A DNA stretch of 6,580 nt from positions 1 to 6,580 of the forward strand of contig JAGACT010000114.1 in the NCBI GenBank assembly GCA_017613995.1. Direction: 5' to 3'. A model generated the notes under the pieces. That model was not told where the DNA came from, did not search any database, and worked only from the letters and a program-made list of their open reading frames with translations. Position numbers and translations under genes: made by a program. Shown in pieces: positions 6,243-6,580 of this stretch. The number at the start of each line of letters is the position of its first letter. Position 1 is the stretch's first letter. This DNA comes from Eubacteriaceae bacterium. Its GTDB lineage: Bacteria; Bacillota; Clostridia; Eubacteriales; Anaerofustaceae.

Positions 6243-6334
6243 AATAGATGTTGCGTATCTGTCTTATCCATCTTAAATGGCTTCACAGTGACCCACTCGA
6301 GGAGAATTCCACTCGCTTCCGCTCTCCATCTACC
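6243..6334 (-). promoter_or_regulatory. Probable cobalamin (B12) riboswitch aptamer, compact form
   Basis: On the minus strand the element is closed by GGTAGATG (6327-6334) pairing with CATCTATT (6243-6250), with two G-U wobbles. Between these arms the conserved cobalamin blocks appear in order: CGGAAG (6316-6321, like the GGGAA box), GAG-TGGAATT-CTC (6302-6314, the P4 stem with its T-loop), CACTGTGA (6283-6290, like the invariant CCACUGUgA), a small CCAT/ATGG hairpin, and AAGACAGATAC (6255-6265, like AAGnCAGnAnACC). Spacing between blocks matches the family; for example, 12 bases separate the T-loop arm from CACTGT. It starts about 10 nt after the predicted transcription start and ends just before two terminator-like hairpins. 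It is shorter than many B12 riboswitches because the large peripheral P7-P11 arms are missing. The identification is by eye. Confidence 0.68.
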
Positions 6335-6350
6335 TTATTAACTTGACTAG

Positions 6351-6379
6351 ATTATAACAGTGCCGTTAGCATGAAGCAA
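6351..6379 (-). promoter_or_regulatory. Promoter of the transporter operon and its riboswitch leader
   Basis: A perfect -10 box TATAAT (6351-6356) is preceded by TGT, an extended -10. A -35 of TTGCTT (6374-6379) is spaced by exactly 17 bases. The start would be near 6344, about ten bases before the riboswitch closing stem, leaving a leader of about 230 nt. A 7-bp inverted repeat, AACAGTG/CACTGTT (6356-6362 and 6380-6386), brackets the spacer and the -35 and may bind a regulator. Confidence 0.7.
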
Positions 6380-6580
6380 CACTGTTCGTGCATATTTATA
6401 AGCTTTTCGGCACACAGCAAGGCATCAAGCAGACCTGCGCTTGTCCGCTTTACCGGCGGACCTTCCCTGCTGTCAGAGGAACCGATCCGGACCCTGCGTT
6501 CCTCCTGCACGCTTCATATTCAGAAGAAAGCTTTGCTGGGCAAATTGATGAAATGCGGTATAATATCATTGAAAGATCCG
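6380..6580. other. Upstream non-coding stretch with nested inverted repeats
   Basis: No convincing gene is present. Inverted repeats at 6414-6418/6469-6473, 6419-6421/6462-6464, 6427-6430/6439-6442 and 6443-6448/6456-6461 are mutually compatible and would form a three-way junction. A separate perfect 7-bp hairpin lies beside it (6476-6482/6498-6504, 15-base loop). This could be a small RNA or the leader of a neighbouring transcript on either strand. A plus-strand TATAAT at 6559-6564 has no acceptable -35, and an ATG-led plus frame from 6371 stays open to the window edge but has no ribosome binding site and an unprotein-like composition. Confidence 0.35.

Noticed and set aside
6559..6564. Plus-strand TATAAT suggesting a divergent gene to the right
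   Set aside because: No acceptable -35 is found 16-18 bases upstream and there is no TGn extension. The gene it would serve is outside the window.
6371..6580. Plus-strand open frame of 70 codons running off the right edge
   Set aside because: It has no ribosome binding site or good promoter, its Ser/Cys-rich sequence resembles no protein family, and a stop-free stretch of this length can occur by chance in one of six frames.

Overview
The window shows a complete five-gene ABC importer operon of the peptide/nickel (Opp/Dpp/Nik) family. All five genes lie on the minus strand, so the operon reads from right to left. Downstream of it is the N-terminal part of a separate serine hydrolase gene on the same strand, cut off by the left edge of the window. 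The organism is a bacterium, most likely a member of the Bacillota (Clostridia-like). The reasons are the lipoprotein-type solute-binding protein with a Gly/Ser linker, strong AGGAGG-type ribosome binding sites, extended -10 promoters, frequent AGA/AGG/ATA codons and leader-RNA control. No taxonomic marker gene is present, so this is an inference.

Layout from right to left. Positions 6380-6580 hold no convincing gene but contain several inverted repeats that could fold as RNA. A good minus-strand promoter lies at 6351-6379. It is followed by a leader of about 230 nt containing a compact element that closely resembles a cobalamin (B12) riboswitch aptamer (6243-6334). Two terminator-like hairpins with T-tracts follow (6200-6234 and 6161-6192). 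The operon then runs: lipoprotein solute-binding protein (4440-6113), an intercistronic terminator-like hairpin (4395-4428), two permeases (3369-4382 and 2570-3376), and two ATPases (1629-2561 and 923-1645). The last four genes are tightly packed, overlapping by 8 and 17 bases or separated by 8. A stem-loop at 839-872 probably ends the operon. The hydrolase then starts from its own promoter at 773-801.

How it may work: the lipoprotein captures the solute outside the membrane, the two permeases form the channel, and the two different ATPases drive import. Each component looks ordinary for the Opp/Dpp/Nik family. The unusual point is the leader: a cobalamin-type riboswitch in front of this kind of transporter. 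If it is real, it suggests that the cargo is cobalt, a cobalt chelate, a corrinoid, or another compound needed when B12 is scarce. The substrate cannot be read from the sequence. The riboswitch call rests on conserved motifs and pairings found by eye and has not been tested with a covariance model.
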